From positions 13,437,001 to 13,501,000 of the forward strand of contig NC_079888.1 in the NCBI RefSeq assembly GCF_029227915.1: a stretch of 64,000 nucleotides of DNA. Direction: 5' to 3'. Below, in pieces: positions 26,001-53,300 of the stretch (within the stretch, counting starts at the first letter, position 1; each line of letters opens with the position of its first letter). Both the position numbers and the translations under genes were made by a program. The DNA is from Hydractinia symbiolongicarpus. Lineage: Eukaryota > Cnidaria > Hydrozoa > Anthoathecata > Hydractiniidae. The notes beneath the pieces were generated by a model, which was not told the DNA's origin, did not search any database, and saw only the letters and a program-made list of their open reading frames with translations.

Positions 26001-26327
26001 TCATCAACGTACTGGAAAAGATAAAATTTATTCTGTATAAAAATCTAAATCCTTGAATAAGACTATGACAGAAACTTTCATAAGAAAACAACGAAAATTA
26101 TTTGAATATCACCCAGAAAACCACATTCATTTTTTATAGCATCAATTCAATGAAATGCATGGAGAACTTACATCTAAAAATTCATTTGCCACTATGTCAG
26201 GACATTCATCAAGGTCCATAAAATTCTCTGTTTCCTTGTATCTTTGAACATTGAAATTGTAAATTATGAGTTGAGGCAAAGAATCACTGATGTTGATTTC
26301 CTCCGGATGTCTTTTGATAACATGCAT
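23090..26327 (-). pseudogene. MULE transposase gene, spliced but inactivated
   Basis: Segments in order on the minus strand are: exon 26327-26172; exon 26011-25034 (phase-consistent, GT-AG); exon from 24852. The N-terminal part has PHAGVYYKQNPELKKKAL and SSAKVYRNLVIEAK; the third exon has IRFCVNGNSILVVDTTFELC (the MULE first-Asp block, normally DPTFN), then, after a stop and frameshift, GEHPAFPGPYMWHFKKT and IRKVGHDLEEAVGSGLADVF with CTEHLQK (second catalytic block). The 23988-23467 frame has RSCLNISGRFYLNG and VAQFYTEAVRAL; 23460-23090 has FVDKVFQLVHR, a CHSC zinc-ligand pair and KIVHKLDCVL. Several stops and frameshifts, plus an internal duplication (25382-25716), make it nonfunctional. Confidence 0.83.
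25382..25716 (-). repeat. Recent 171-bp in-frame tandem duplication in the MULE gene
   Basis: Two nearly identical copies start at 25382 and 25553 (period 171 bp, 57 codons), encoding NARADDNGAYLHKGCPKRFY and the following YYVEYENGTIM segment twice. Only a few bases differ; one difference changes GAA to TAA, stopping the frame at 25524. Confidence 0.93.
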
Positions 26328-26639
26328 GTCTTCAAAATTATTGATATATAGGTGTCAGCCAAATGACTAACATTCAGCCACATATAAGGTGACATGTATT
26401 CCGAAAGTGGTCCATATGGCGTTTTGGAGAGCTATAAAAAATAGATGGAAACTAGATTGCTTAATGATCGTTTCCTAGCTAGCTGGCTACAGTCAGAGAC
26501 AGAGGTGAAAAAAATCACACACTTGCACCTTTTTTCTAAGGTAAAAAATGGGGAATGCCATCTATTCTAGCTAAACGTACAATCCGCTTGTTCTGGGGTT
26601 GTTCCGCTTGTACCGTGTTTTAGTAACGATGTTTAATAA

Positions 26640-28630
26640 TCAGTATTAAGTTATAAAAATTGCTTTTGATGGTTGTTGAGAAAATTTTTGGTATACTTCA
26701 TGGAAATTTTTTTAAAGTTAGAACAGATTAAAAGTTTAAAACGGAATTATAGGTTTTTCAAAATAGGAGAATTTCAAAAAATCTGAAAATGTCAAAATTC
26801 CTGTATAAATAATATGGATATTTGAACCTTGAAATTTTGGATTTTATCTCAGTTGGTGTTACAACATATCTTATATAAAATAAAAAAAAAGATATTTTTC
26901 CATCAGATTTCCCCGCTCTTCAGAAATTTTTGTTATATAGATTTTGGACAAGTTTTTATAATTTCGTTATGAAAATTTATATCTCTACATGCTTGCCGCA
27001 ATGCCCTCCTCAGTTATGCCTATTAATGTTACAAAGAGACTCAGGATGATTGTGAAGTCTTTGCACATGAATTTTTGTTTTGCTTTTCACCTTCACAAGT
27101 AGTAATTCTTAATAGTATTTCCTATCAAATAAATGACAAGAGGAAAAAACAGTTTATTCAAACACCTATGAAATCCAAAAGTAAAATAATTTTTTTTAAT
27201 GTAACCTATTTATTTATATAACAACAACTAAATGAAGGAGGGTTACTATTAACCAGGGTAACGAGTTAATACAGGGTAATGATTTTAATCATTTCATAAG
27301 TGGTGCAGTGTTTGGGGTTCACTGCTTATGAGCTTGCTCTCTGAACATTCTCCACTCTGTAAAATAGTTTTAACTTTGTGTGTTGCACAAAGTAATGGAA
27401 ATACTTCCAATTTTTTATCTAAATTTACGCAAGTGATTTAACGCTCTGGTAACAAACATTTATGCGAGCGCTATGCGAGGAAATGACTCGTGATTCATGA
27501 CAAAGCCTGATGATCATTTAAAATTATTTTTGGTTGCATGGTTAGATTTGTTTTACTTCGTCTTGTAATTTAATGTAATTTTTAACTTTGTCCTTGTTTG
27601 AGAAAATTTTTTAAAAAAAATTGTCTTGTCTTAAAACAATGAGAAATTAAAAACATTTAAAATTTGTTTAATGAAAATATTTAATTTGTGCCAATTCACT
27701 TATATCATAGACAAAATTTGTAGGTGGTCCCTAACAATACAAATATCTAAACAACTTGCAACATTGGTCAACATTGATCTGAAACTTCTTTGTTACTGCC
27801 TTATTTTCAAGTAAAATATATCTTAACAAAGCTAAATTGTGTTCTTTTCAAAAATATGAAGCAGATCTTTTTCTCCTGTCATAAAAATAATATGGAGCCA
27901 GGATCTTCCCATAGTTTGGTGTCAAATTAATGTGATGTTCCTGGTCTTGTACATTAACAACACTGGCCATGACATGGTATCCTCAGCCTCTAGTTTAGGA
28001 TCTATTGTAGTGCCTTATTTGCTGTGTAAGTTGTATAATGTACAGAAAAGGTAGCTGAAGCAAGGTTAGGTAAATTGATATTGAGAAAATTTACGATTGG
28101 TGGAGCATAACATTTGAACTTATCTTATCCTTGTACATTGAAACAAAAAAAAATATAAAGCTCAACAGAAAATTAAAAAATTCTCCTTGTCATGTGTGCT
28201 CTCCTTCACACTTCCCAATGACCCGTCTGCTTTGGAGCAATAATAAAGATGATAGTGATGATTTCGAGCAGCTGGTATGCTTGTAAGTTTACAAACTTGT
28301 GTGTTTAAATGTATGTATTTCGGTATAGATGGAATATAAGCAGAACAGTGTAGAATAAATTATAAAGAAATTTTAACTAAAGGAATCTTATCTTCGGGAC
28401 CTGGGCAGAAAGGCAAGATGTCAGCAAAAGGAAATATTGTTTCTGTTAATAAGATATATAAGCAAAGTATAGATTAAATTAATTTACACAAACACAATAA
28501 CTTTCATGAATGACAACAGCATTTAAAATTTCGTGAAAAAGCACAAATATTTGCGAAATTACCACAAGAATATGTGTATGTTGCTATTGTATCCCAAAAT
28601 TCTGAAATTATTATGACAATGATTATAATT
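26640..28630. other. Intergenic upstream of the kinase gene, no gene seen
   Basis: AT-rich DNA without recognisable exons or transposon ends. It should include upstream UTR exon(s) and promoter of the kinase gene, since the first coding exon is preceded by an acceptor-like TTTTTTTAG (28628-28636), but none could be identified. Confidence 0.45.
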
Positions 28631-28669
28631 TTTTTAGAAATCAATGAATTTTAAACATCAAAACACTTC

Positions 28670-42724
<14,055 letters not shown>

Positions 42725-42900
42725 AGAGCATTATGTTTATATTGGTAGAAATTGGATTAGTATGGAATTTGTGTTGTAGTTTAAAGATTATTTTTACGCT
42801 AGGGTTTTTTTGTTTATATTTCGCTAAGAAACACATTCTAAAAGAACAAGTATTATAAAAGAATTTTCCATATAAAAAATATAGTTGTACAATATTTGTA

Positions 42901-43245
42901 AGGGTGTCCACTCTATCAGGAAATGTCAGGAATTTCAAAAGTATTATTAGAATGACAGTAATTTAGTTTTAAAATATCAATCAGAAAAAACAAAAGTCTT
43001 TTTTTTTATTTTCTTTATTTTCAAACTATAGGTAAGAATTACATTTCAATTTTTTTTTAAGAATTGTCATTATTTGTTTTTATTTTTCTATTCATATGCT
43101 TGTATTTTGTGGGTAATCCAAGCTTTATTGAATATCTGCACCGGCTGAAATGTAGTGGAAAAAACAAATGAACTGTCTGGCATTTTAGTCAAAAAATGTC
43201 AGGGAATGTTAGGAAAATGAGAGGTTGGTATTGAGTGGACACTCT
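42901..43245. mobile_element. MITE with GGGTGTCCACTC ends, hAT-like
   Basis: AGGGTGTCCACTC at 42901 is mirrored by GAGTGGACACTCT ending at 43245. The interior has inverted TCAGGAAATGTCAGG / GTCAGGGAATG phrases. End sequence and size (345 bp) suggest a hAT-type nonautonomous element; candidate 8-bp flanks agree only partly. It lies just past the kinase stop codon, so it may be in the 3' UTR. Confidence 0.75.
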
Positions 43246-46200
43246 ATTCGTGCAACAAAACGTATTTGTTTATACATCTAATGTTTTGCACGTGCGCAAA
43301 GTTGATGTTTTTTGGAGCAAGGGATTTTCACTTTTATTTGTTGAACCTTCAATTTCTATGGAGATGATGTCATTATTTTATGAGGGTTCTCCACATAAGT
43401 GCTTTTATAGTCATTCATAATAATTAATGTTCAGTTTAAAAATTGATTTTAGTTAACTTATTCAATTTTTGTCTCGATTACACGAACTTGAACACTGTAT
43501 TTTGTTTTTTGTAGTAATTATTTGCAATAGTACTCATAGGATAATCAAGCCCATTAGAAAAAGGAATTACGACTTTTGTAGTATTTATTTGAAATATTTG
43601 ATATTTTTTTCTAATTTCCATTAAAAATGTTATTGTCCATATCAATAATTCGCATAGAGGCAGCACGACGTTTGTAAATAAAATTTACTCCACCCTCCCT
43701 CCTGGTAACTAAATAAAAAATGAGGTAAACAGGCCCAAAGATTTTTATCATACTATTTTTAATGATTTATGGAAAAGTTCACAATTTCTGTTTTGTAAAT
43801 AAAGAAGTTCGATATTTTGTTACAAGTCGTAGTTGAAGTGTTTATAATCAAGGGCTGCTGATTCTTGTAATGATATTCCAAAATAAATAAAAAGCGATAA
43901 TTTCGATCAGTTTTTACGCAGACTTTTTTAAGAATTCCTAAATCAGCTGGTAACAAAATTCTCGATTTTCGACTCTCGTACTCTACTTCGGTAACTCAAG
44001 GCAATACTTCGCCGTGACTTTGCTGCCGACTGTCTGCCCATGACCCGTCTTGTATTACACTCATGGAAAGGTGCAACCCACGGTGTTTGTAGTAATTTTC
44101 TTTCACGTTTTTTGTACTATATATATTTGCAACTTGCATACTGTATATTATTACTTTGCTATATTTTTTTAAATCATTTGAACTTAATTTTCAAACTGAT
44201 TCTGTGTTAATTTTTTGAAAACGAATTTCATGCATTTATGTTTATATTTGTTTGTTCTTTTGTTTAGAACGTGTTTTTGTAGTTTAAGCTACATGGACAT
44301 GAGGCAACTTTTTCAGGCGATAGTACAAAGTTTATGTTAATTACGCAAGGAAGAAATCGCAAATCGCAAAATTATATAAATAAATTTTGCGAATGGCCTA
44401 TTTTAAATTTTTTCAATGATTTTCCCGAGAATTCTTTGCAGCACAGAACACCTTAAAACGTCTTCCAACTTGTGATCGGAAGCTCTAACGAAAAAAGCGC
44501 GAAATTAATGTTGGCGTTGGAACTACAAAATATCGAGTAAATTCAATAGTACTTTTAAAAGCATTGGGCAACTTAATTTGTTGGTGGATAACTTTGCCTA
44601 TTTCTTGCAGACATTTTGCAGAAGAACCTGGGGAAGAGGTTGCATTGGTATTTAAGCACTAGTTGGATTTGTTATTGGTCTCGTTGAATTGCATTCACTT
44701 TTCTAACAAAATTTCGGGCTTTTCAAGTGTTTCCGGGCATCATTTTTTATTTTTATTTTACTAACACGTTACTCGGATCATGAAACCCAACGCACACACA
44801 AACAGACCACAATACAGCGCAGTTTAAATACTAGTTATGTTGTTTTTAGAAAAACTGATCACAATCCAACTGCGGGGGTTGAGAAGAGAGAAAAATGTGT
44901 TCAGGGGATGGGTCCTAAAAGTTACTAAGCAAGTTGCGTAATCGTGGGACCAATGTAAGGACTAGATATCCTTAGGAACTGGATTGATTAAAGAAAATGT
45001 GTACTTTTATGAAGGAGTGGTCCCACGAAAAATTAAAAAAAATAATTTCATCTTATTTTATCGGAAATGTTTTATTTATTATTATAAAAACCTTTTTTTT
45101 TTAAAAAAAAGTTCTTTTTTTTCTCTTATTCGGCCCTTTTTTACAATCCTGTTTAAATAGCCGTGACGTCATAGTTGGCGAATGATTTTTTGTGTGTTAC
45201 GACAATTCAGCAAATAAAATGATATTCTAGAGAATCCAAGATCGTAATTTCATAATTAGAAATATTTATTTTATTTTATTTTCTATAATTATAATCACAT
45301 ATTATATATTTTTGTGTTTATTCTATCGAGTAAGGGACATAGACACCACCCTCTTCAGGGAAAACTTATCATATTTTCCACACAACACGCGACGGTATAA
45401 CTCGGCGATTGCCTTTTCCAAGTCGTTAGAAAACAAACCAAATGAATTGCTTGTAAGCAGCAAACCGAAAAGATTTGTTTGTAGGCGTGTCTTGCAGAAA
45501 TTTTTCTTTTGTCTCGTGTAAGCATATTAAAACGAGACAAAGTTGCTTGAAATCCTCATTCTCAGTTATACATTTTATTCCTAAAAAAACAACCGATATT
45601 TGTACGATACATATCATTATTATTTCATATTTTAACAATACTTTTTATGTAGCTTAATCATATTTAAAAAAATATGTTTAAGCACATATACCTTGGAATT
45701 GTTTGTCTGTTAATGCATCCACTTCCGTGCAACAAAGACAATCAATCTCCCTAGTTTCAGTTTTGCAGTTATCGCACTTGCACCATTCGTTTCTCCCAAC
45801 ACGAAAACTTTTCCAATGTTTTACTAAAAATATCGTTTCTCTCTCAGTTACAATGTTTTTATTATCATCTTATTTAGTGGTCTCGAATTAAAGAAAGTTG
45901 CAGCCCAGTGCCTGTAAAAAGCTCATCAAAGGTTTCATCTCATTATCACCGTCCTCATCTTCTCCAAAATTGTTTTCTTCTTCAATAATATCATACTCTA
46001 ATTCTCTGTCTTTAATTTTTTCTGAAAAAATGGCCTTCAAGCACTTAGAAACAGCTGTTTAATTTTTTAAATTGCTGAGTCAGCAGATATACTCATTTGT
46101 AAAGATGCAATAAAGAAGAAAATAGTAGCTTTCGCGAGCTCCAACCTTTTTCAAACTTATGATTTTACATGGTCTTTTGTTTGTTTAGAAAGAAATCTTA

Positions 46201-47320
46201 TTACCACATCACGCTACTTCTAGACCCTGTCAAAAGAAATATATTTTAAAACAAAAAAAATTCGCACACCTTTTTAAGCCGAATCTATACTGGACGATAT
46301 TCGCGACGATTTTTGTGACGAAAAGATTCGCCCTTAAACCGTATGATTTGCAAAACTCGTGCTATCAGAAGTTAGAGCTCTTGGGATGGGGCGCGTTGGA
46401 GATCGGAGTTTATTTTTACTTTATGCTCCATCTTTGTTGTTATTAACGTTTCTCTTTAATAATCACGTCATTTCTTTCTGTACAAGTTCGCCAGTGCGTG
46501 GACTATAAAATCGTGACAAGTGTGTTATAACAGAAAAAATATGGATATATAGTCTGAAAATAACCTTTCGTAATTAATTATGTAAAAAAAAATAAAGAAA
46601 AAATGAAACTTTACAATTTCGGAATTAATGCAAACATTAATTCTTATTACAAAATTAACATCATCTACGTAAATCGTACGGGTAAATATTATGCGTTTCG
46701 CGTGTATTGTTTTCGTAAAATGAATAACGTCAACTTATTAACGCGTTTTGTTTTCTTCAATCGAAAGATAGTGTTAATTTTTCCTGTGTACTTAATTTTA
46801 CGATTTTGCTCAAAATTAGCAAAATGGTGCCCACGATTTAAACGTTATTATTAATACGTTGCAGGTATAGTTTTTTAAATTGCGTCGCGAGCAACCTCTA
46901 CAAAGTGTTTACAAAATCAATAGTTAACATAATATAGTACAAAAATAAATCGTATCATTACATGTGCGATAAGAATTTACAAAATTGTACAATGAGATTA
47001 TTTCGTTAACGAAATAAAACACTTGAACTCACTGTAAGGGTGTGTGAGATTGGGTAATCATCTATTGACCAGTCACATCCATATATTGTGGCAATATCCT
47101 GCAGTATTTATCAATTATCTTTAATATATTGCTGCAATGTGAAACATCTTCAAACTAATATTGGTCAATCAAGTATAAAAAAATTCACTATTTTATCAAA
47201 TATATACAGTGATATTATGTGGATCCTTTAAATAGTATAACAAAATTTTCTTCATCTCAATAAATCAACCAATCCGACGTATTTCCACGTATACTTGACG
47301 CGACCTGATTTATCTGAAGA
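43246..47320. other. Intergenic between kinase and SOD-repeat gene, no gene seen
   Basis: About 4 kb of AT-rich DNA lying between the convergent 3' ends of two genes. Short open frames (45312-45521, 46603-46854 and others) show no domain, repeat or splice consistency. No RNA gene was recognised. Confidence 0.5.
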
Positions 47321-47325
47321 GATTG

Positions 47326-50300
47326 TTAAAACAACAACGTCACGATAAAGAAAACGACTGTCAACCACTGAGATGACGACACAGAGATCGTAGATGAAGG
47401 CGCTTTCTTCTTCTCTAAATAGAAAAACAAAAATGACATGAAGTGACAATGTTTTTCTCATTCCACAAGATAAAAATACGACCTATTACACCCTAAACAT
47501 AAAAAAACATCAAGTTTCGTGTTCAAATCTAGAGTCGCAGTTCTTTCTTATTTCCTGTACTTTTATTCCAGGTGCAGAAAGATTACCTTCTATTTCTCTT
47601 TCTGGAACACAACGACTACCTTCTCTTTCTGGAACACAACGACTACCTTCTCTTTCTGGAACACAACGACTACCTTCTCTTTCTGGAACACAACGACTAC
47701 CTTCTCTTTCTGGAACACAACGACTACGTTCTATTTCTGGAACACAAAGAACACTTTCTCTTTCTCATACACAAAAAATACTTTCTCTTTCTCATACACA
47801 AAGAATACTTTCTCTTTCTCATACACAAAAAATACTTTCTCTTTCTCATACACAAAGAATACTTTCTCTTTCTCATACACAAAGAATACTTTTTCTTTCT
47901 CCAGCACAAGAATACTTTCTCTTTCTCATACACAAAGAATACTTTCTCTTTCTCATACACAAAAAATACTTTCTCTTTCTCATACACAAAGAATACTTTC
48001 TCTTTCTCATACACAAAGAATACTTTCTCTTTCTCATACACAAAGAATACTTTTTCTTTCTCCAGCACAAGAATACTTTCTCTTCCCCATACACAAAGAA
48101 TACTTTTTCTTGCTCCAGCACAAGAATACTTTCTCTTTCTCATACACAAAGAATACTTTCTCTTTCTCATACACAAGAATACTTTCTCTTTCTCATACAC
48201 AAAGAATACTTTTTCTTTCTCCAGCACAAGAATACTTTCTCTTTCTCATACACAAAGAATACTTTTTCTTTCTCCAGCACAAGAATACTTTCTCTTTCTC
48301 ATACACAAAGAATACTTTTTCTTTCTCCAGCACAAGAATACTTTCTCTTCCCCATACACAAAGAATACTTTTTCTTGCTCCAGCACAAGAATACTTTCTC
48401 TTTCTCATACACAAAGAATACTTTCTCTTTCTCATACACAAGAATACTTTCTCTTTCTCATACACAAAGAATACTTTTTCTTTCTCCAGCACAAGAATAC
48501 TTTCTCTTTCTCATACACAAAGAATACTTTCTCTTTCTCATACACAAAGAATACTTTCTCTTTCTCATACACAAAGAATACTTTCTCTTTCTCCAGCACA
48601 AGAATACTTTCTCTTTCCCATACACAAAGAATACTTTCTCTTTCTCATACACAAAGAATACTTTCTCTTTCTCATACACAAAGAATACTTTCTCTTCTGA
48701 TACACACAGAATACTTTCTCCTTCCCCAGCACAAAGAATACTTTCTCTTTCTCCAGCCCAAAGAACCTTGTTCACCCCACTCTGACGACATTTTATACAA
48801 TCCAGTTATCTGAAAGATGTAACTTACCGCATTTTTCTGTAAATTCTTTCACATGACTTGGATGACGACTATCCATCGCTTTCTTCATAATATCTTTTAT
48901 ATGCTCTCCGTTCTTATCTAAAATGATGGCGGCACTACGTGATATGGAAGTGTAGCAAACAACAGAAAAGAAATAGCAACAACAACGACGAGCAACAGCA
49001 ACATAGCAAAGACAACAGAAAGAGAAACCGGAACATAACAACCAACACAAAGTACGGCAAACGGCAACGGCGACAAGAACAAACTACAAAAATATGCCTA
49101 CAACAACGATGACAAGAACAAACTAAAAAAACGACCAACATCAACTGAGACATAAGAACAAACAAAAACCACGACATACAGCAACAACGACGACAAAACA
49201 GCAACAAAAGACAAAACTTTATTCTCACCAAGTACAGAAACAGTAGCATCAATACAATCTTCATTTTCACTGCTAACAGACATCGTCAAATAAGATATTT
49301 TCCAACTCTCAAGGGACGCCTGGCTACCATACAAAATTTTAGATAGCATGGTTTTCATCAAAGAATTTCTAAATGTGTGGAAGAAAAATGTGTTTATAAG
49401 CATGGAAACAACTTTGTCGGCTAGCAAGGAAACAACTTTGTCGGCTAGCATGGAAACAACTTTGTCGGCTAGCATGGTAACAACTTTGTCGGCTAGCATG
49501 GAAACACCTTTGTCTGCTAGGCCACACACACATTAATATAATATAATATATACATAATATATACATAATATAAAAGCATATATCAGCATTCTAAATGGCG
49601 TTGCTATGTAATGAATATTCATATATCAATTAACCAACTGCAAAATACCTAACAAAATTAATTCGCGGGTATACAAGTTATGGAATTAAAATTACGTTTA
49701 TTCGAAATATGTAATTTAATGATTAAATCAGAAGCATTTTTGGGTATTTAATTTTGCGTCAGAGTATTCTGCCACAAACGCCGACACGATCCTCTAAAGC
49801 TTTCTTATCATTTTTTATAACGATATAACTTTGTTCAACGCTACTATTTTGAACGTTATACTATTCAAATTTAATATATAAAAAGGCCAAAAAACAGCTA
49901 CCATCTTTAATAATACAAATAAAATTATAGCAAAACATAGTCTGTAATAAAAGAATTGCACAAGTTATCCTTACTTATACATAGTTTTATTGTTGACACT
50001 GAATGAAATTTTCACAACATCACTTGCGGGGTCGGGTACAGTGTCAGCACACGCCAGTCGTGGTGCGCCTTTGTTTTCATGATGGAACACAAGCGAGCGA
50101 CCGAGAACTACAAAAAAAATTCACAGTAAGAAAATCAGGAATGCAGTTCTTCCAAAGAATGATTTAAGTATAAATTCAGAACTGCGTGTTTTAGAAGACA
50201 GTCTGTTGTCGCTCAACACTTCATTTTTATTTATTTATTAAAGGGGAACTCCAGTAAAAATCACTTTTTTATTTTTTGTCATATACGTACTCAGAAAAGC

Positions 50301-53300
50301 ATAAGAAATCAAAAAAAACTTACTTTACTTGTTTTTCTTATTCAAAATTGTTGTATAAGCCTTCGCATATTCAATATTTTTCTCATAAAAAAACAGACAG
50401 GGGCGATTTCATTTAGGACTGGACCCGATTATAAATAATGACATCACATCGTGCAGAAAGTTTAGGCGAGCACAGAGAACGTTCATGTTAAGACCTATAG
50501 CCTACATTAAATCGCTTTTTGTATGTAATTTACGTTTAAATCGTTAAGAAAATGGTTAGTTGCTCTGCGTTTCGATGTACCAATCGATTAGAAAAGTGTA
50601 AGGAAGTAAGTTTTCACAGAATCCCGTCTGTGAAAAAGAAAGAACTCAAAAATGGCTAAACAAAATACGTAGTGCAGGTGAGCTACCAAGGGATCAAATT
50701 TTTTATATTTGGTTAGCGCACTTCACAGATAGTTCTTTTAAAAGAGATCTCCAGGAAATAAACTTCCATATTAAAATATTGCCATTTTGTAAAAATACCA
50801 TTTCAGCTAGTGAAAGCGATCAAAGTTTCTCATTTCTTCTCATTTCATTATTTGTACTTATATCCACAGAACACAACCAAATAACATTTGGTACATTTTT
50901 ATATTAAATAAAAGAACATTATACCAATTTCCAATACAAACGCAGACAAAAACGTTTTCTAGTTACACGTGTATCTTTCGTAGCGCTAAGTTTCTATTCT
51001 TTGTTTTTCAAAAAAGAAGCTTTTTTGATGGAAGGACATGCCGAATTTTTCAGGGGGTAAATGTACCCAATTTCTTCAATCTTTGTAACTTTTTAAGGAT
51101 GCATGTAATGCTGATAATGCAGTTTCTAAAACAGCTTTGTCAAAACAACTACTTATAAGTCGTTAATAAATTGGCTTGTAAAGTAAGAAAGTTTTTTTAC
51201 TGAAGCAAATGATAAAGTTTTTTGACGAAAAGAATGTTAAAAAAAGCGATTAAATATATTTTTTATTTCTTTAAAAAGAAAATATTTTGCTAAGAACGTT
51301 ACTTTGAGTCAGTAAAAGACACTCGTCACTTTGCGTCTTTATTAATTTCTCCCTTGTGAGACACAAGAGGTTCGAAGTCGTGTGGTTATAGCTTTGTAAA
51401 GTCTTTTTCATGAAGAGAATTATCCGATTCTATGTTTTCTAAGTTATAATCTTCGTCATTATTACAAGACATCTTATCAACGAACAATGTAAACAGTAAG
51501 TAAACAAAACTTTTAGAAGGTGTGCTACTGAGCTTACAGACTTTCTGCACGATGTGACGTATGCTTATTTATTCGGACCTAGTCCTCTCGACTTCACGCG
51601 GCCTTGCAAATTTATTCAAAATTGAAGATGTTCATAGACCGATAAAGGTGTAAATAAAGATTTTTAACGATTGTAAAAGTTTTATTCTGACATATTTATG
51701 TATTGTCTTATTAAAATAACATTTTTTTCAAATATTTTTTTTTCACTGGAGTGCCCCTTTAACTATATTTCAGAATGATGCACCAATTCATTGGTGCCAT
51801 ATGATCTCACATAAATACAAATTAAAAACATCGCATTAGGAGCTTGTTTATTTATAGAGAAAATAACAGCTCACCAATATACCTGAATGATGGCCAAACA
51901 TGGGTGTGTCTACATCAGCATAAAACGCTTTCCCACTTCCAATATTATATTGACCAACTTTTGCACTGGTATCACCTACTTCGCACCGGTAAGGGTGATG
52001 CCTGCTGCATTGGGATGAATAATTAGCCTGAAAAGATAACAAAATGGACCTAGTGAACGCAAATGTTTTACAACAGATTGAAAAGTGAAAGAACATAATA
52101 CGTCTGGACAAGAACATAATTAATTTTCAGAAACAAAACATCTATGAAGAAGAACATAAAAAAAATGTAAAAGCAAAACATCTACGAAACAAAACATCTG
52201 CGAATAATAACCTACTTTAACGTTGACATTTGTAGGATTGTAATGTCCCTGAGCACTAGCACATACACCTGTCTCCTTGCTACTGATTGGTGAGATGTGA
52301 ACATGAAAATTGTGTTGGTAAGTCTAAATAGAGAATACAAAAACCTGGATAAATGTCATCTAAAAAATTGTCACTTTGACAAGAGCTCAACCAACATGTG
52401 AGAAAAAGAAATCATTTATCTGAGAATCTACACAAAAACTTTTTTTGCTCACCTTTTTGCTAGAGTTGTTTCTATAGTGCAGGTTGGCAACAATGGCGGT
52501 AGGAGTAAAAACATTATTTGCTTGTATGTATTGTCGCTAAAAAAGAAAATAAATATTATTGATACCAGAAGATACACATAAATACAAATAAAATTATAAA
52601 AACAATAACACGTACAAGTGTTACAACACCATCAAGTACTGACGCACTGTTTTTAGTGTAATTGACAACTGAAGATAGGTATCCCTTTGGATTGTCAACT
52701 TCTATATCCGAACAGACAAATCTCGATGACGTATTGTCATCACGGTGAATAACCAATGATCGACCAAACGAGGTATCAAAGCCATACAACGGGAGGTTTG
52801 AATCCATCACTGACAGCTGGTAGACATCTTTATCAGCAAGAAAACCAAACTTTCCACTCAAATCGCCAATTTCGTACTTATCAACAGAACCTGAATCAAA
52901 ATGAAGTATTGATATATTCAAGGGAATTAATTTCTGCGAAATTCGCATTAGTTCCTGAGAAAATTATTGAAAAACCTGATAGTTGCGAAATTCGCCAAAA
53001 ATATTTTTAGAAAATTTTCATTTTTTTAGTTTTTCTTATTCTGATTTACCTGGCGCAATGTTTTTCCTTATATTGTTTTCTTTAATTTTTTGTCATTTTA
53101 TTTGTTAAGTATACAAATTTCAACTTCGCCGATCTTTATTTAATGTCTCCTGTAGAAATCTCATAAACACGGTATTAATTAAAAAGCCTAAATGCATTAA
53201 TATGCCTTAATAAAGTTTCTGGTATTTTAATTTTCCATATGAAATAATACCTTAATTTGCATGATACTACATTAAAATAATCTGTTATTGTATACCTTTA

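Larger units (their letters stand above)
22301..26629 (-). mobile_element. Mutator-like element (MULE) with inverted ends
   Basis: Left end TCGTTACTGAAACACGG then AACAAGCGGAACAACCC at 22301 matches the reverse complement of the right end finishing near 26629. The left subterminal region (22316-22440) has the AACAAGCGGAACAACCC unit repeated several times in slightly varied form. Between the ends lies a minus-strand, intron-containing transposase gene of the MULE family. The expected 8-11 bp target duplication is not clear (ATAATCTG / ATAATCAG near the ends is only suggestive). Confidence 0.82.

Noticed and set aside
46603-46854. 83-codon plus-strand frame
   Set aside because: No family resemblance, no neighbouring exon in phase, and composition like the surrounding noncoding DNA.
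47519-48813. Open frames of about 400 codons with SFSYTKNTF-like repeats
   Set aside because: They come from the 27-bp minisatellite in an intron of the SOD-repeat gene; frames jump between units of different length and no start or domain context exists.
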